NCBI RefSeq assembly: GCF_030297155.1 | Contig: NZ_AP028067.1 | Span: forward strand, 248,001 to 312,000 | Direction: 5' to 3' | DNA from: Vibrio sp. FE10 | GTDB taxonomy: Bacteria; Pseudomonadota; Gammaproteobacteria; Enterobacterales; Vibrionaceae | Length of the DNA stretch: 64,000 nt | Part shown: positions 32,510 to 42,991 of the stretch, piece after piece | Layout: every line of letters begins with the position of its first letter | Numbering within the stretch: the first letter of the stretch is position 1 | The notes under the pieces: generated by a model | Told to the model about the DNA's origin: nothing | Databases searched by the model: none | What the model saw: only the letters and a program-made list of their open reading frames with translations | Made by a program: the position numbers and the translations under genes

Positions 32510-32613
32510 GATCTGAACTGCTTTTTTGTTTAACCGCTTTTTCGATTTAACAGCAGTCTTGATTTACCCGCTTTTTAGAGTTAATAAAAAGCGCAGTAAT
32601 TTAGTCTTAGTCG

Positions 32614-34023
32614 TTATTGAACAACTTCACCAGATTCAATCACCGTTTTACGGACGACTTTGGTGAAATCGAGTGCTTCTTGACGAATCTTGTCTTCATC
32701 GACGGTTAGCATATCGCGATCTTGCATTATGATCTTACCATCAACGATGGTGTGGCGAACGTTACCAGAATTAGCTGAGTACACTAAAGCTGAGTATGGG
32801 TTGTATACCGGAATCATGTTCGGCGCTTTGGTGTCGATCACTATGATGTCGGCAAGTTTGCCTGCTTCAAGAGATCCGATCTTATCTTCCATGTGTAGCG
32901 CTTTTGCTGCGCCCATTGTCGCCATGTCGATCACTTTGATCGGCGGCATTGCTGCACGATCTTTATTAACTAGCTTGTGAACTTTAGCCACTTGGTTGAA
33001 CTCATCAATGGTGCTTAATGTGTTACCAGACATTGGTCCATCGGTACCTAAACCAATACGAACGTTCTCGTCGTACATCTTAAGGGCAGGGGATACGCCT
33101 TTCGCTGATTTGATATTGGCACTCATGTTATGCGCTACGCCCATGTCTGACTTTTTCACCAGTTCGATATCATGATCATCCACTAAGATCATGTGCGCAC
33201 CAACTAGGTTTTTGTTCAATGCGCCAATGCTGTCCATGTATTGAACCGGTGATAGTCCATCTGAACGCTCTGCGATTTTCTCTTCTTCACGGTGTGATTC
33301 TGCAAGGTGAATCATCACTGGCACATCTAACTCTAAAGAGAGTTTAGAAATTTTCTGCAGGATCTCAGTCGTATTTGTGTAAGGCGCATGTGGAGCAAAC
33401 GCTGGTGTGATACGCGGGTGATCTTTGTATTCTTCAATGAAGTTCAGCGCGTATTGGATGCCTTCTTCTGCGTTGGCAGCGTCAGCGACTGGGAACTTAA
33501 TCACGGTTTCACCAAGAATGGCACGCATACCGATCTTATCGACGGTTTTCGCTACTTCATCTTCAAAGTAGTACATGTCGGCGTAAGTGGTCACACCGCC
33601 TTTTACCATTTCGACGTTACCTAGGTTGGCGCCAATACGTACCATGTCGCGTGACACCAACTTCTTCTCTAAAGGGAAGATATAGCGGTGAAGGCGATCT
33701 GGCACATCATCGGCTAATGAACGAAACACGGTCATCGATACGTGGGTGTGAGTATTGATGAGACCCGGCATCACGATATCACCATCAACGTCTAAAACTT
33801 GCTTCGCTTGGTACTGCTTTTCTAGGGAAGCATCACCAACAGCGATGATTTTATTGTCTTTTACGACAACAGTACCGCTCTCATACACCGTTTTATCTTG
33901 ATTCATGGTTAGCACCATGGCGTCGGTAATCATCAGATCGGCTTTTTCCATTGCTGAACTTGCAAAGGGAAATAGAGCTAGGCTTGCCATTGCAGAAGCC
34001 ACTAAGGTGTGTTTTAGTTTCAT
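32614..34023 (-). CDS. Exported amidohydrolase of the TRZ/ATZ (MtaD/SsnA-like) family
   Basis: This is a metal-dependent deaminase/chlorohydrolase-type enzyme. The metal ligands are visible as HTHVSMT after GLINTH, HAPYT, HLAES and GLGTDGPMSGN. The C-terminal GSLEAGKLADIIVIDTKAPNM is the usual end of the composite barrel domain. Relatives deaminate 5'-methylthioadenosine, S-adenosylhomocysteine, guanine or triazines. Unusually for the family, the 469-aa product starts with a signal peptide (MKLKHTLVASAMASLALF, cleavage near SSA), so it is predicted periplasmic. I chose ATG 34021-34023 for that reason; the frame runs 19 codons further upstream. The substrate is unknown. Confidence 0.85.
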   Translation of the reverse strand: MKLKHTLVASAMASLALFPFASSAMEKADLMITDAMVLTMNQDKTVYESGTVVVKDNKIIAVGDASLEKQYQAKQVLDVDGDIVMPGLINTHTHVSMTVFRSLADDVPDRLHRYIFPLEKKLVSRDMVRIGANLGNVEMVKGGVTTYADMYYFEDEVAKTVDKIGMRAILGETVIKFPVADAANAEEGIQYALNFIEEYKDHPRITPAFAPHAPYTNTTEILQKISKLSLELDVPVMIHLAESHREEEKIAERSDGLSPVQYMDSIGALNKNLVGAHMILVDDHDIELVKKSDMGVAHNMSANIKSAKGVSPALKMYDENVRIGLGTDGPMSGNTLSTIDEFNQVAKVHKLVNKDRAAMPPIKVIDMATMGAAKALHMEDKIGSLEAGKLADIIVIDTKAPNMIPVYNPYSALVYSANSGNVRHTIVDGKIIMQDRDMLTVDEDKIRQEALDFTKVVRKTVIESGEVVQ

Positions 34024-34271
34024 ATCAATACTCAGAACAGGAGTTGGTAAAGTGCGTGGATAATAGTGTATTTCATTCATGGCGCAAACGTTTGTTTTAT
34101 CGTTTGCCTAAAATTCTTATGATCCAGAATGAGTATGATGTGATGTTTTATTAGATGAAGATAGTCATCAATCTGAGGTTATTTGAGGGTTTTCCAAAGC
34201 ATATCTGTAGGTTACCCCTAGCATCAGATATACTAGGGGTATATACCTTCCTTGCTTAAGCAGGCCCGCCT

Positions 34272-36773
34272 ATGTCAAAAAACACACCAACGTCAGAAAA
34301 CACGACAGCGACAACCACTGTTGATCCTTTTGCCGACCGAGAGTCGAAAAATTACGAAAACCCAGTACCAAGCCGAGAGTTCATTATTTCGTTTCTAACA
34401 GACGCGAATATTCCAATGAACCGCAACGATCTATTCGAAGCTTTGGGTCTGGCTGGAGAGGAACAATATGAAGGGCTGCGTCGTCGTTTACGTGCAATGG
34501 AGCGTGATGGACAGCTTATCTTTACTCGCCGTCAGTGCTACGCATTGCCTGAGAAGATGGAACTGATTAAAGGTTATGTGATTGGTCATAAAGACGGTCA
34601 TGGTTGGGTTCGTCCAGATGGAAGCGTTGGTAAAGATAACGATATTTTGTTGCCGCACCATCAGATGAAAACCATCATGCACGGTGATTACGTATTGGCT
34701 CAGCCTACTGACAACAGTAAGCGTGGTCGTCGTGAAGGTCGTTTGGTTCGTGTTCTTGAAGAGCGCACAACCCCACTTGTTGGTCGTTTCTTTTTAGAAT
34801 ATGGCCATTCTTACGTGGTTGCTGATGATTCGCGTATTAGTCACGACATCCAGATCCCTACTGAGCATAAAGGCGGTGCTCGAATGGGTAATGTGGTTGT
34901 GATTGAAATTACGGATCGCGGTGGTCGTTCTCGTAACATGATGGGTAAAGTGACCGAAGTTCTTGGTGAAAACATGGCTCCGGGTATGGAAACGCAGATC
35001 GCGATCCGTACTCATCAGATCCCACAAGAGTGGCCTGAAGCGGTAGATAAGCAAATCGAAAACCTTGGTGAACATGTTCCTGAAGAAGCAAAAGAAGGAC
35101 GTGTTGATCTACGCAAACTCCCATTGGTTACCATTGATGGCGAAGATGCACGTGATTTCGATGATGCGGTTTATTGTGAAGCGAAGAAAGGCGGCGGCTG
35201 GCGTCTATGGGTAGCGATTGCTGACGTAAGTTACTACGTTCGCCCAGATACAGCGCTAGACAAAGAAGCGATTAACCGTGGTAACTCGGTATACTTCCCG
35301 TCACAAGTAGTACCAATGCTGCCAGAAGTACTTTCAAATGGTTTGTGTTCATTGAACCCTCAAGTCGACCGTTTATGTATGGTGTGTGAGATGACTATCT
35401 CAGACAAAGGTAAACTGTCAGGCTACAAGCACTACGAAGCGGTAATGAATTCTCATGCTCGTCTTACTTATAACAAAGTAGGCGCGATCTTAGATGGCAA
35501 TGAAGAATTACGTGAACGTTACGAACCAGAAGTACCACATCTTGAAGAGCTTCATAAGATGTACAAAGTGCTTAAGAAAACGCGTGACGAACGTGGTGCG
35601 ATTGAATTTGAAACGGTAGAAACTAAGTTTATCTTCAATGCGGATCGTAAGATTGACCGTATTGAGCCAGTAATTCGTAACGATGCACACAAGATCATCG
35701 AAGAATGTATGATTCTTGCGAATATCGCATCGGCATCTTACGTAGAAAAAGCCAAAGAGCCTGCGCTGTACCGTGTTCACGATACTCCGGGTGAAGAGCG
35801 CTTAATGGGCTTTAAGAGCTTCTTAAGTGAATTAGGTTTAACGCTGGAAGGTGGCCTGTCACCATCTCCGGTAGATTACGCACAACTGATGCAACAGATT
35901 AACGAACGTGAAGATCGTGAGTTAATCCAAACAATGCTGCTGCGCTCAATGAAGCAAGCGGTATACAACGCGGATAACGCGGGTCACTTTGGTTTAGCTC
36001 TTAAACGCTATGCTCACTTTACCTCGCCAATTCGTCGTTACCCAGATTTGCTATTGCACCGTGCAATTAAGTACCTTATTGCAAAAGAAGAAGGTCGTAA
36101 CAGCGAACGTTGGACGCCAACCGGTGGTTACCACTACACGTTCGATGATATGGACTTCTACGGTGAACAGTGTTCAATGACTGAGCGTCGTGCTGATGAC
36201 GCTACACGTGAAGTGAACGACTGGCTGAAATGTGAATACATGCAGGACCATGTCGGCGAAGTGATGGATGGCGTGATTGCCAACGTAACTGGCTTCGGTT
36301 TCTTTGTGCGTCTAACTGAACTGCACATCGATGGTCTGGTACATATTTCTGCGCTAGCGAATGACTACTACCAATTTGATGCTGTTGGTCAGCGTCTGGT
36401 TGGTGAAAGCTCAGGTAATATCTACCGCTTGGGTGATTCGGTTAAAGTGAAGGTTTCGGCGGTTAACTTAGAAACTCGTCAAATCGACTTTGATTTAGAA
36501 GACACCGATCGTCAGCCGCGTGGTAAAGGTAAAACAGCCAAGAAGCGTGCAGCTGAAGCAATGAAAAAGGCGAAAAGCAAGAAGCGTTCAGCGGTTAAGA
36601 GCAATAAGCCAGGCGTACCTGCAACGCCTTTAGTTGAACCAACTAAACGACCTGATGGAAGTAGCGAAAGCTCAGCTAAGAAGAAAAAGCCCGCGAATAA
36701 AACCGGTGCTGCTAAAGCTCGTGCTAAGAAAAAGCGCGCAGCAAGCCGTAAGCCAAAGGCTGATAAGTCTTAA
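34272..36773 (+). CDS. rnr: Ribonuclease R
   Basis: RNase R is a processive 3'-5' exoribonuclease that degrades structured RNA and takes part in trans-translation and rRNA quality control. The 833-aa protein has an N-terminal winged-helix domain, two cold-shock domains and the RNB catalytic core with [16 protein letters not shown] (magnesium ligands) and [18 protein letters not shown]. An S1 domain ([19 protein letters not shown]) and a Lys/Ala-rich tail from about residue 745 follow. All are the standard order. rlmB follows after 155 bp, as in E. coli. Confidence 0.97.
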   Translation: MSKNTPTSENTTATTTVDPFADRESKNYENPVPSREFIISFLTDANIPMNRNDLFEALGLAGEEQYEGLRRRLRAMERDGQLIFTRRQCYALPEKMELIKGYVIGHKDGHGWVRPDGSVGKDNDILLPHHQMKTIMHGDYVLAQPTDNSKRGRREGRLVRVLEERTTPLVGRFFLEYGHSYVVADDSRISHDIQIPTEHKGGARMGNVVVIEITDRGGRSRNMMGKVTEVLGENMAPGMETQIAIRTHQIPQEWPEAVDKQIENLGEHVPEEAKEGRVDLRKLPLVTIDGEDARDFDDAVYCEAKKGGGWRLWVAIADVSYYVRPDTALDKEAINRGNSVYFPSQVVPMLPEVLSNGLCSLNPQVDRLCMVCEMTISDKGKLSGYKHYEAVMNSHARLTYNKVGAILDGNEELRERYEPEVPHLEELHKMYKVLKKTRDERGAIEFETVETKFIFNADRKIDRIEPVIRNDAHKIIEECMILANIASASYVEKAKEPALYRVHDTPGEERLMGFKSFLSELGLTLEGGLSPSPVDYAQLMQQINEREDRELIQTMLLRSMKQAVYNADNAGHFGLALKRYAHFTSPIRRYPDLLLHRAIKYLIAKEEGRNSERWTPTGGYHYTFDDMDFYGEQCSMTERRADDATREVNDWLKCEYMQDHVGEVMDGVIANVTGFGFFVRLTELHIDGLVHISALANDYYQFDAVGQRLVGESSGNIYRLGDSVKVKVSAVNLETRQIDFDLEDTDRQPRGKGKTAKKRAAEAMKKAKSKKRSAVKSNKPGVPATPLVEPTKRPDGSSESSAKKKKPANKTGAAKARAKKKRAASRKPKADKS

Positions 36774-36928
36774 GTTATCGTTTTACAATGACAGCAAGGC
36801 TTAACGTCTAACGAATTTAAATGCGAGAGTATCAGGCGGAAGATGCATGCTCTCGGAATAAACAACACAGAGGTGGGTGCATCGGGTTTGATGCCTTCAT
36901 CTCTGAGCAATAAGAGTAACCAGAGACA

Positions 36929-37669
36929 ATGAGTAACGAATTTATTTACGGTATTCACGCGGTGAAAGCCGTACTAGAAAAAGACCCAGCGCGCTTTATT
37001 GAAGCGTACGTGCTTAAAGGTCGTCAAGACGATCGCCTGCTTCCATTACTGAATCAACTGCAGCAATTTGGCGTGTCGATTCAACAAATGGGCCGTAAGC
37101 CGCTTGATGAAAAAGCACAGGGTGCAAATCACCAAGGTCTTATTGCTAAGGTGAAGCCTGCTAAGCAGCTTAATGAAACTCACCTAGACGATATCCTTGC
37201 GCAACACGAACAGCCTCTGTTGTTGGTTCTAGACGGCGTAACAGACCCTCACAACCTAGGTGCTTGCTTACGTAATGCAGATGCCGCAGGTGTGGCCGCT
37301 GTTATCGTTCCTAAAGACCGCTCTTCGCCGCTAACGGCAACAGTAAGTAAGGTTGCTTGTGGCGCAGCAGAAACGGTTCCACTAGTACGAGTGACTAACC
37401 TGGCTCGCACAATGCGTGCACTGCAAGAGCAGGGTGTATGGTTTGTCGGTACGGCAGGTGAAGCAACGCATGATATCTATCAAGCGAAGTTGACTGGTCC
37501 GCTTGCTATTGTGATGGGCGCTGAAGGTGATGGCATGCGTCGTTTAACGCGTGAAACGTGTGATGACCTGATTAAGATTCCAATGTCAGGCAGCGTATCG
37601 AGCCTGAACGTTTCAGTGGCTTCTGGTATTTGTTTATTTGAAGCGGTACGTCAGCGTCTAGCTCAGTAA
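36929..37669 (+). CDS. rlmB: 23S rRNA (guanosine-2'-O-)-methyltransferase
   Basis: RlmB methylates the ribose of G2251 in the P-loop of 23S rRNA. The 246-aa SPOUT enzyme has an N-terminal L30e-like RNA-binding domain beginning [17 protein letters not shown]. The knotted catalytic domain has [23 protein letters not shown], then [13 protein letters not shown] and [22 protein letters not shown], the three SpoU motifs. Length is typical (E. coli 243). Confidence 0.96.
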   Translation: MSNEFIYGIHAVKAVLEKDPARFIEAYVLKGRQDDRLLPLLNQLQQFGVSIQQMGRKPLDEKAQGANHQGLIAKVKPAKQLNETHLDDILAQHEQPLLLVLDGVTDPHNLGACLRNADAAGVAAVIVPKDRSSPLTATVSKVACGAAETVPLVRVTNLARTMRALQEQGVWFVGTAGEATHDIYQAKLTGPLAIVMGAEGDGMRRLTRETCDDLIKIPMSGSVSSLNVSVASGICLFEAVRQRLAQ

Positions 37670-37715
37670 GGTTCGACTTAACAAAGCCTAAACGACTTAA
37701 GTCTATGAATTTATT

Positions 37716-37749
37716 AACGCTCACCACTTGTTGGTGGGCGTTTCTTTTT
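37716..37749 (+). terminator. Intrinsic terminator after rlmB
   Basis: AACGC-T-CACCA, loop, TGGTG-G-GCGTTTCTTTTT: a stem with one mismatch followed by a T-rich run, 47 bp past the stop. Confidence 0.75.
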
Positions 37750-37875
37750 GGGGTGTAGAGTGGCAAATTGACAGAATCACAGATGGCTAGATGGCGAAAG
37801 AAAAACTGTTTCATTATTAGCCAAATACCGCTTGCCAATACCGGGTTCTTTCTATAATATTTGCCGTCCTTAAAA

Positions 37876-37920
37876 CTCGGTCATTTTTCTTTAGTTCCTT
37901 GCTTCCCTTGGACGACCGAG
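37876..37920 (+). promoter_or_regulatory. Candidate S6:S18-binding leader hairpin of the rpsF operon
   Basis: In the rpsF leader, CTCGGTC (37876-37882) pairs with GACCGAG (37914-37920). The 3' side reads GGACGACCGAG and carries the CCG triplet that defines the S6:S18 autoregulatory RNA motif known from many bacterial rpsF leaders. The hairpin lies 39 bp before the start codon. The consensus is recalled from memory and not aligned. Confidence 0.55.
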
Positions 37921-37958
37921 CCTTTCGTGGAAGCTAATAATCCGTAAGGAGCAACCAA

Positions 37959-38372
37959 ATGCGTCATTATGAAATCGTATTCATGGTTCACCCTGATCAA
38001 AGCGAGCAAGTTGCTGGCATGATCGAGCGTTACACTGGTTCAATCACTGAAGCTGGTGGTACTATCCACCGTCTAGAAGACTGGGGCCGCCGTCAAATGG
38101 CTTACCCAATCAACAAACTTCACAAAGCTCACTACGTTCTTATGAACGTTGAAGCTGGCCAAGAAGTGATGGACGAGCTAGAAACTGCTTTCCGTTTTAA
38201 CGATGCAGTTCTACGTAACATGATCATGCGCACTAAAGGCGCTGTGACTGAGCAATCTATCATGCTTAAGCAAAAAGAAGAGCGTGCAGAGCGTGCTCCT
38301 CGTCGTGATGACCGTGAAGAACGTGCACCACGTCGTGAAGAAGAAGCTAAGCCAGAAGCTGCTGCTGAGTAA
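37959..38372 (+). CDS. rpsF: 30S ribosomal protein S6
   Basis: S6 pairs with S18 on the platform of the small subunit. The 137-aa protein begins [18 protein letters not shown] and contains [19 protein letters not shown], both diagnostic. The C-terminus is a charged [18 protein letters not shown] tail, subject to glutamate addition by RimK in E. coli. GTAAGGAG precedes the ATG. It is the first gene of rpsF-rpsR-rplI. Confidence 0.98.
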   Translation: MRHYEIVFMVHPDQSEQVAGMIERYTGSITEAGGTIHRLEDWGRRQMAYPINKLHKAHYVLMNVEAGQEVMDELETAFRFNDAVLRNMIMRTKGAVTEQSIMLKQKEERAERAPRRDDREERAPRREEEAKPEAAAE

Positions 38373-38501
38373 TTCTTTTTTGGCCTTTTAGGTCATTAAA
38401 TTTTATTCAACTCGTTTAGGTATTTCCACTACAAGCATTTGCTTACGCTTATTTCTAAGCCTGTGTGAATACCGCATTATTAAATTTAGATCAGGAGATA
38501 G

Positions 38502-38732
<231 letters not shown>

Positions 38733-38770
38733 TCGGTAATAGTTAATAATAGTTTAAGAGGACTAAGATA

Positions 38771-39220
38771 ATGCAAGTTATTCTACTTGATAAAATCGGT
38801 AACCTAGGTGGCCTTGGCGACCAAGTAAACGTTAAATCTGGTTACGCTCGTAACTTCCTTATCCCACAGGGTAAAGTAGTTATGGCAACTAAAGAAAACG
38901 TTGCTATGTTCGAAACTCGTCGTGCTGAACTAGAAGCTAAAGTTGCTGAGCAACTAGCTGCTTGTGAAGCTCGTGCAGAGACAGTTAACACTCTAGAAGG
39001 CGTTACAATCGCTTCTAAAGCTGGTGACGAAGGCAAACTATTCGGTTCTATCGGTACTCGTGACATCGCTGACGCTATTACAGCGGCAGGTGTTGCAGTA
39101 GCTAAGAGCGAAGTACGCCTACCTGAAGGCGCTCTACGTAACATCGGTGAATTCGAAGTAAGCATCCAACTTCACTCTGAAGTTTTTGCTACTGCGAAAA
39201 TCACGATCGTTGCTGAGTAA
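38771..39220 (+). CDS. rplI: 50S ribosomal protein L9
   Basis: L9 is a 149-aa protein with two RNA-binding domains joined by a long helix. The N-terminal signature reads [32 protein letters not shown], and the C-terminal domain begins around [14 protein letters not shown]. It is the last gene of the operon, with a terminator 39 bp past its stop. Confidence 0.98.
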   Translation: MQVILLDKIGNLGGLGDQVNVKSGYARNFLIPQGKVVMATKENVAMFETRRAELEAKVAEQLAACEARAETVNTLEGVTIASKAGDEGKLFGSIGTRDIADAITAAGVAVAKSEVRLPEGALRNIGEFEVSIQLHSEVFATAKITIVAE

Positions 39221-39258
39221 TTTCAGTACCAAGACGAATTCTTTCTTTTGAAAGTTTT

Positions 39259-39287
39259 AAACACCAGCTTCGGCTGGTGTTTTTTTA
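39259..39287 (+). terminator. Intrinsic terminator after rplI
   Basis: AAACACCAGC, loop TTCG, GCTGGTGTTTTTTT: a perfect stem with a UUCG tetraloop and a T-run. Confidence 0.92.
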
Positions 39288-39380
39288 TGCCTAGAATATA
39301 AGGAACACAGGGAACATAGGAAGAGTTACAGTGGGTAAAAGCCTACAGTGATCCATAAGCTATTTATCCTGAACAGGCCG

Positions 39381-39452
39381 TTCTCAAGGCTAGAAGTGGC
39401 GTTAAGATTAGAATTGCTCTTGAGACTAGAACTGCTCTTGAGATTAGAACTG
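39381..39452. repeat. Four degenerate 18-bp tandem repeats at the 3' end of the DUF481 gene
   Basis: Units such as GCTCTTGAGACTAGAACT and GCTCTTGAGATTAGAACT are adjacent, with two more degenerate copies to the left. The array covers the gap after the DUF481 stop and touches its last codons. Confidence 0.7.
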
Positions 39453-40331
39453 AAAGAGCAGGTTAATTGAGAGAACTGAGTCTTCTTTGCTTAATCCATC
39501 AGGTACCTTATCGTGGTACTGGCGAGAGTGAGCGATCTTCAGTGCGATATTGTCAGTAATATCATTGATGGCTTCTAATTCGGTATCAAACTTTAAGTTG
39601 CTGTGACCAGACACTAACGTCACATCGGCTTTGAGCTGTAAATTCTTCAGCACTTGCCATGATGTGTTCACATTGCCACGGAAAATGGCTTCCTCAACAA
39701 TCTCTGGAAAGATGATGTCATCATCGTCTAATTCATCGAGATTCGGTTCTTGGTAACGAAAACCAGGGCCCACTTCCACTTCCAAAACAAATTCTTCGGT
39801 ATTAGAGAACTGATAACCCAAACCACTAGAAACGGTATAGTCCTTAAAATAAGCGCTATAACGTGAGTCGACACCTTTAAAGCTGCCGTAGAGGTAGGTT
39901 TTTGGGCTTAACTTGTAGTCACTCTGAGCTGAGTAAGTCGATTGCCTTTTGTCTTCTTCACCATCTTTGTAGAGGTTGTAGTATTTCCATTCGCCACTGG
40001 TTCTATGACGGCCAGCCGTATACTCACCATTTAGGCGTGCATTTAGCGATCGAGAATCAGAATTACCAGTATGCGACTGATATCCAAATTCGACCTCAGT
40101 CTTTAGCGGGTTAGGCAGTTCTGTATCTGTCGGTGCGATATCCATATCTTTTTCAGGTGTTGGTGCAACGACGATCGGCTCAGCAGCAGGTTCTGGTACT
40201 ACTATCGAGTCGAGGATTGCATCAACAGAGGCTTTAGCATCATCCGCTAAGGCCAACGGAGTGCTCAGGAGGCCGATGCTTAGAAGACTAGAGCTCAGAA
40301 TACCAGTGCTCAGAGCCAATGATTTGGACAC
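39444..40331 (-). CDS. DUF481 family outer membrane protein
   Basis: This is a 295-aa beta-barrel protein of the salt-induced outer membrane protein (YdiY/DUF481) type. It has a signal peptide (ending STPLALA) and a Pro/Glu-rich spacer. Alternating barrel strands follow, such as TEVEFGYQSHTGNSDSRSLNARLNG and KTYLYGSFKGVDSRYSAYF, and the C-terminus ends in an aromatic residue (SINLLFQF) as needed for BAM recognition. The start is GTG at 40329-40331, preceded by AGAGGT. Function is unknown; no operon partner is present. Confidence 0.82.
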   Translation of the reverse strand: MSKSLALSTGILSSSLLSIGLLSTPLALADDAKASVDAILDSIVVPEPAAEPIVVAPTPEKDMDIAPTDTELPNPLKTEVEFGYQSHTGNSDSRSLNARLNGEYTAGRHRTSGEWKYYNLYKDGEEDKRQSTYSAQSDYKLSPKTYLYGSFKGVDSRYSAYFKDYTVSSGLGYQFSNTEEFVLEVEVGPGFRYQEPNLDELDDDDIIFPEIVEEAIFRGNVNTSWQVLKNLQLKADVTLVSGHSNLKFDTELEAINDITDNIALKIAHSRQYHDKVPDGLSKEDSVLSINLLFQF

Positions 40332-40507
40332 GCATACCTCTAGTTATACAGTGAATGAATGGAAGGATCGTAATGCTACCCTTGGTTAATTCAGTCAGCA
40401 ATAGGTAAATTCTTACTGAAGAATAAAACAATCCCAGAGGATTGCATTACAAATGCATGTTCTTGGGTATAATGAACGATCATTATTAGTTATTGAGTGT
40501 AGTCATA

Positions 40508-41899
40508 GTGGATACCAGAAGTCAGAAATCAGCCAACGATCAGGTGGACGCCATCAAAGTCCCACCACATTCATTAGAAGCTGAGCAATCTGTTATCGGC
40601 GGTTTGTTGCTGGACAACGAACGCTGGGATACGGTTTCAGAAAAAGTCGTGAGCAAGGACTTTTACAGTCGTCCTCACCGTCTGATCTTCGAAGCAGTAA
40701 AAGATATCCTTGAAGAAAGTTCTCCTCTGGATCTTATTACACTCTCTGAACATTTAGAGTTGCGTGAGCAGCTCGAAGAAGTTGGCGGTTTTGCATACCT
40801 TGCTGACCTTGCTAAAAATACCCCAAGTGCGGCGAACATTAACGCTTACGCAGATATCGTGGCGCAACGTGCTTTAGTTCGTAGCCTGATTGGTGTGGCG
40901 AATGAGATTGCCGATTCTGGTTACGATCCGCAAGGCCGTACATCGGAAGAACTTGTTGATCTGGCTGAGAGTAAGGTCTTTGCGATTGCAGAAGGCCGAG
41001 CAAGTGAAAACGAAGGCCCACAAAACGTTGATAGCATTCTAGAGAAAACTCTGGAACGTATCGAGATCCTATATAAAACGCCACAAGATGGTGTGACAGG
41101 CGTCGATACTGGCTTCAACGACCTCAACAAGAAAACTGCAGGCTTGCAGGGTTCTGATTTAATTATTGTTGCTGCGCGTCCATCGATGGGTAAAACCACC
41201 TTTGCGATGAACTTATGTGAAAACGCGGCGATGAAACAAGATAAGCCGGTTCTGATCTTCTCTCTTGAGATGCCAGCCGAACAGCTGATGATGCGTATGC
41301 TTGCGTCACTTTCTCGTGTCGACCAAACCAAGATTCGTACTGGTCAATTGGATGATGAAGATTGGGCGCGTATTTCATCGAGTATGGGTATTCTGATGGA
41401 TAAGAAGAATATGTATATCGATGATAGCTCGGGCTTAACACCAACAGAGGTGCGTTCGCGTGCTCGACGTATCGCTCGTGAGCATGATGGTATCTCTATG
41501 ATCATGATAGATTACCTTCAATTAATGCGCGTCCCTTCATTGTCTGAAAACCGTACCTTAGAGATTGCTGAAATTTCGCGCTCCCTAAAAGCCCTTGCGA
41601 AAGAGTTGAACGTGCCGGTTGTTGCACTTTCTCAGCTTAACCGTTCCCTAGAGCAACGTGCTGATAAGCGCCCAGTAAACTCGGATTTGCGTGAATCAGG
41701 TTCTATCGAGCAAGATGCCGATTTGATCATGTTTATCTATCGTGATGAGGTTTATAACCCAGACAGTTCACTGAAAGGTATCGCTGAGATCATCCTTGGT
41801 AAGCAACGTAACGGTCCTATCGGTTCGGTTCGTTTGACATTCCAAGGTCAACACTCCCGATTTGATAACTATGCAGGTCCTGCATTTGATGATGAGTAA
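40508..41899 (+). CDS. dnaB: Replicative DNA helicase
   Basis: DnaB is the hexameric 5'-3' helicase of the replication fork. The protein, about 463 aa, has the N-terminal primase-interaction domain ([19 protein letters not shown]) and a linker helix. The RecA-like ATPase has Walker [14 protein letters not shown], Walker [11 protein letters not shown] and the arginine finger region [11 protein letters not shown]. No intein is present. Neither possible start is ATG: GTG at 40508 ([11 protein letters not shown]) or TTG at 40493, five codons earlier. I prefer the GTG. Confidence 0.95.
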   Translation: MDTRSQKSANDQVDAIKVPPHSLEAEQSVIGGLLLDNERWDTVSEKVVSKDFYSRPHRLIFEAVKDILEESSPLDLITLSEHLELREQLEEVGGFAYLADLAKNTPSAANINAYADIVAQRALVRSLIGVANEIADSGYDPQGRTSEELVDLAESKVFAIAEGRASENEGPQNVDSILEKTLERIEILYKTPQDGVTGVDTGFNDLNKKTAGLQGSDLIIVAARPSMGKTTFAMNLCENAAMKQDKPVLIFSLEMPAEQLMMRMLASLSRVDQTKIRTGQLDDEDWARISSSMGILMDKKNMYIDDSSGLTPTEVRSRARRIAREHDGISMIMIDYLQLMRVPSLSENRTLEIAEISRSLKALAKELNVPVVALSQLNRSLEQRADKRPVNSDLRESGSIEQDADLIMFIYRDEVYNPDSSLKGIAEIILGKQRNGPIGSVRLTFQGQHSRFDNYAGPAFDDE

Positions 41900-41903
41900 G
41901 TTA

Positions 41904-42989
41904 ATGACTTATATGAAAGCAGCGACAGCGAGCATTGACCTCGGTGCATTGGAACACAACCTTCAACTGATTAAGTCTAAAGCACCTAACTGTAAAGTTA
42001 TGTCGGTTGTGAAGGCGAATGGCTACGGTCATGGTCTATTGCACATCGCTAAGCATTCTAAGAACTCTGACGCCTTCGGTGTCGCTCGTATTGAAGAAGC
42101 CTTACAACTGCGTGCTGGTGGCATTGTTAAACCTATTTTGTTGCTGGAAGGTTTTTACTCTTCGGGTGATTTACCAATATTAGTGACCAATAACATCCAA
42201 ACTGTCGTGCACTGTGAAGAGCAATTAAGTGCGCTAGAGAATGCGGAATTAGAAACACCAGTCGTGGTATGGCTAAAAGTAGACAGCGGTATGCATCGTT
42301 TAGGTGCTCGTCCTGAGCAATACCAAAACTTTGTTGAGCGTTTGCATCAATGTGCGAATGTAGCGAAACCTCTTCGTTACATGAGCCACTTTGGTTGCGC
42401 TGATGAACTGGATAGAACAACCACCGTTGAACAGACTGAGCTTTTCTTATCTCTCACTGACGGTTGTGAAGGTGAGCGTTCACTTGCTGCCTCTGCTGGT
42501 CTATTGGCTTGGCCAGATAGCCACCTTGATTGGGTTCGTCCGGGAATCATCTCTTACGGCGTTTCACCTTTTGCTGATAAATCAGCTCAAGAGCTAGGTT
42601 TTAAGCCGGTGATGACCTTAACGTCACACCTGATTGCTGTTCGTGATGTTAAAGCCGGTGAAAGTGTTGGTTATGGAGGTAACTGGACCAGTGAACGAGA
42701 TACCAAGGTTGGTGTTATCGCAATAGGTTATGGTGATGGCTATCCACGCATGGCACCTAACGGAACGCCAGTGTTTGTAAACGGTAGAAAAGCACCGATT
42801 GCAGGACGTGTCTCTATGGACATGCTAACTGTCGACCTTGGCCCTGATGCTGCAGATCAAGTGGGCGATGAAGCGACGCTATGGGGTAAAGACTTACCTT
42901 CGGAAGAAGTGGCAGAACATATTGGCACTATTGCTTACGAACTCGTGACGAAACTGACGTCTCGTGTAGCAATGGAATACGTGAAATAA
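41904..42989 (+). CDS. alr: Alanine racemase
   Basis: Alr makes D-alanine for peptidoglycan. The 361-aa PLP enzyme has the cofactor lysine in [13 protein letters not shown], the second catalytic base (Tyr) in ESVGYGGNW, and the [11 protein letters not shown] and [12 protein letters not shown] motifs. Starts at ATG 41904 ([16 protein letters not shown] upstream) or 41913 (MKAATAS) are both possible. It follows dnaB after four bases, and dnaB-alr is the conserved order in gammaproteobacteria. Confidence 0.95.
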   Translation: MTYMKAATASIDLGALEHNLQLIKSKAPNCKVMSVVKANGYGHGLLHIAKHSKNSDAFGVARIEEALQLRAGGIVKPILLLEGFYSSGDLPILVTNNIQTVVHCEEQLSALENAELETPVVVWLKVDSGMHRLGARPEQYQNFVERLHQCANVAKPLRYMSHFGCADELDRTTTVEQTELFLSLTDGCEGERSLAASAGLLAWPDSHLDWVRPGIISYGVSPFADKSAQELGFKPVMTLTSHLIAVRDVKAGESVGYGGNWTSERDTKVGVIAIGYGDGYPRMAPNGTPVFVNGRKAPIAGRVSMDMLTVDLGPDAADQVGDEATLWGKDLPSEEVAEHIGTIAYELVTKLTSRVAMEYVK

Positions 42990-42991
42990 AT

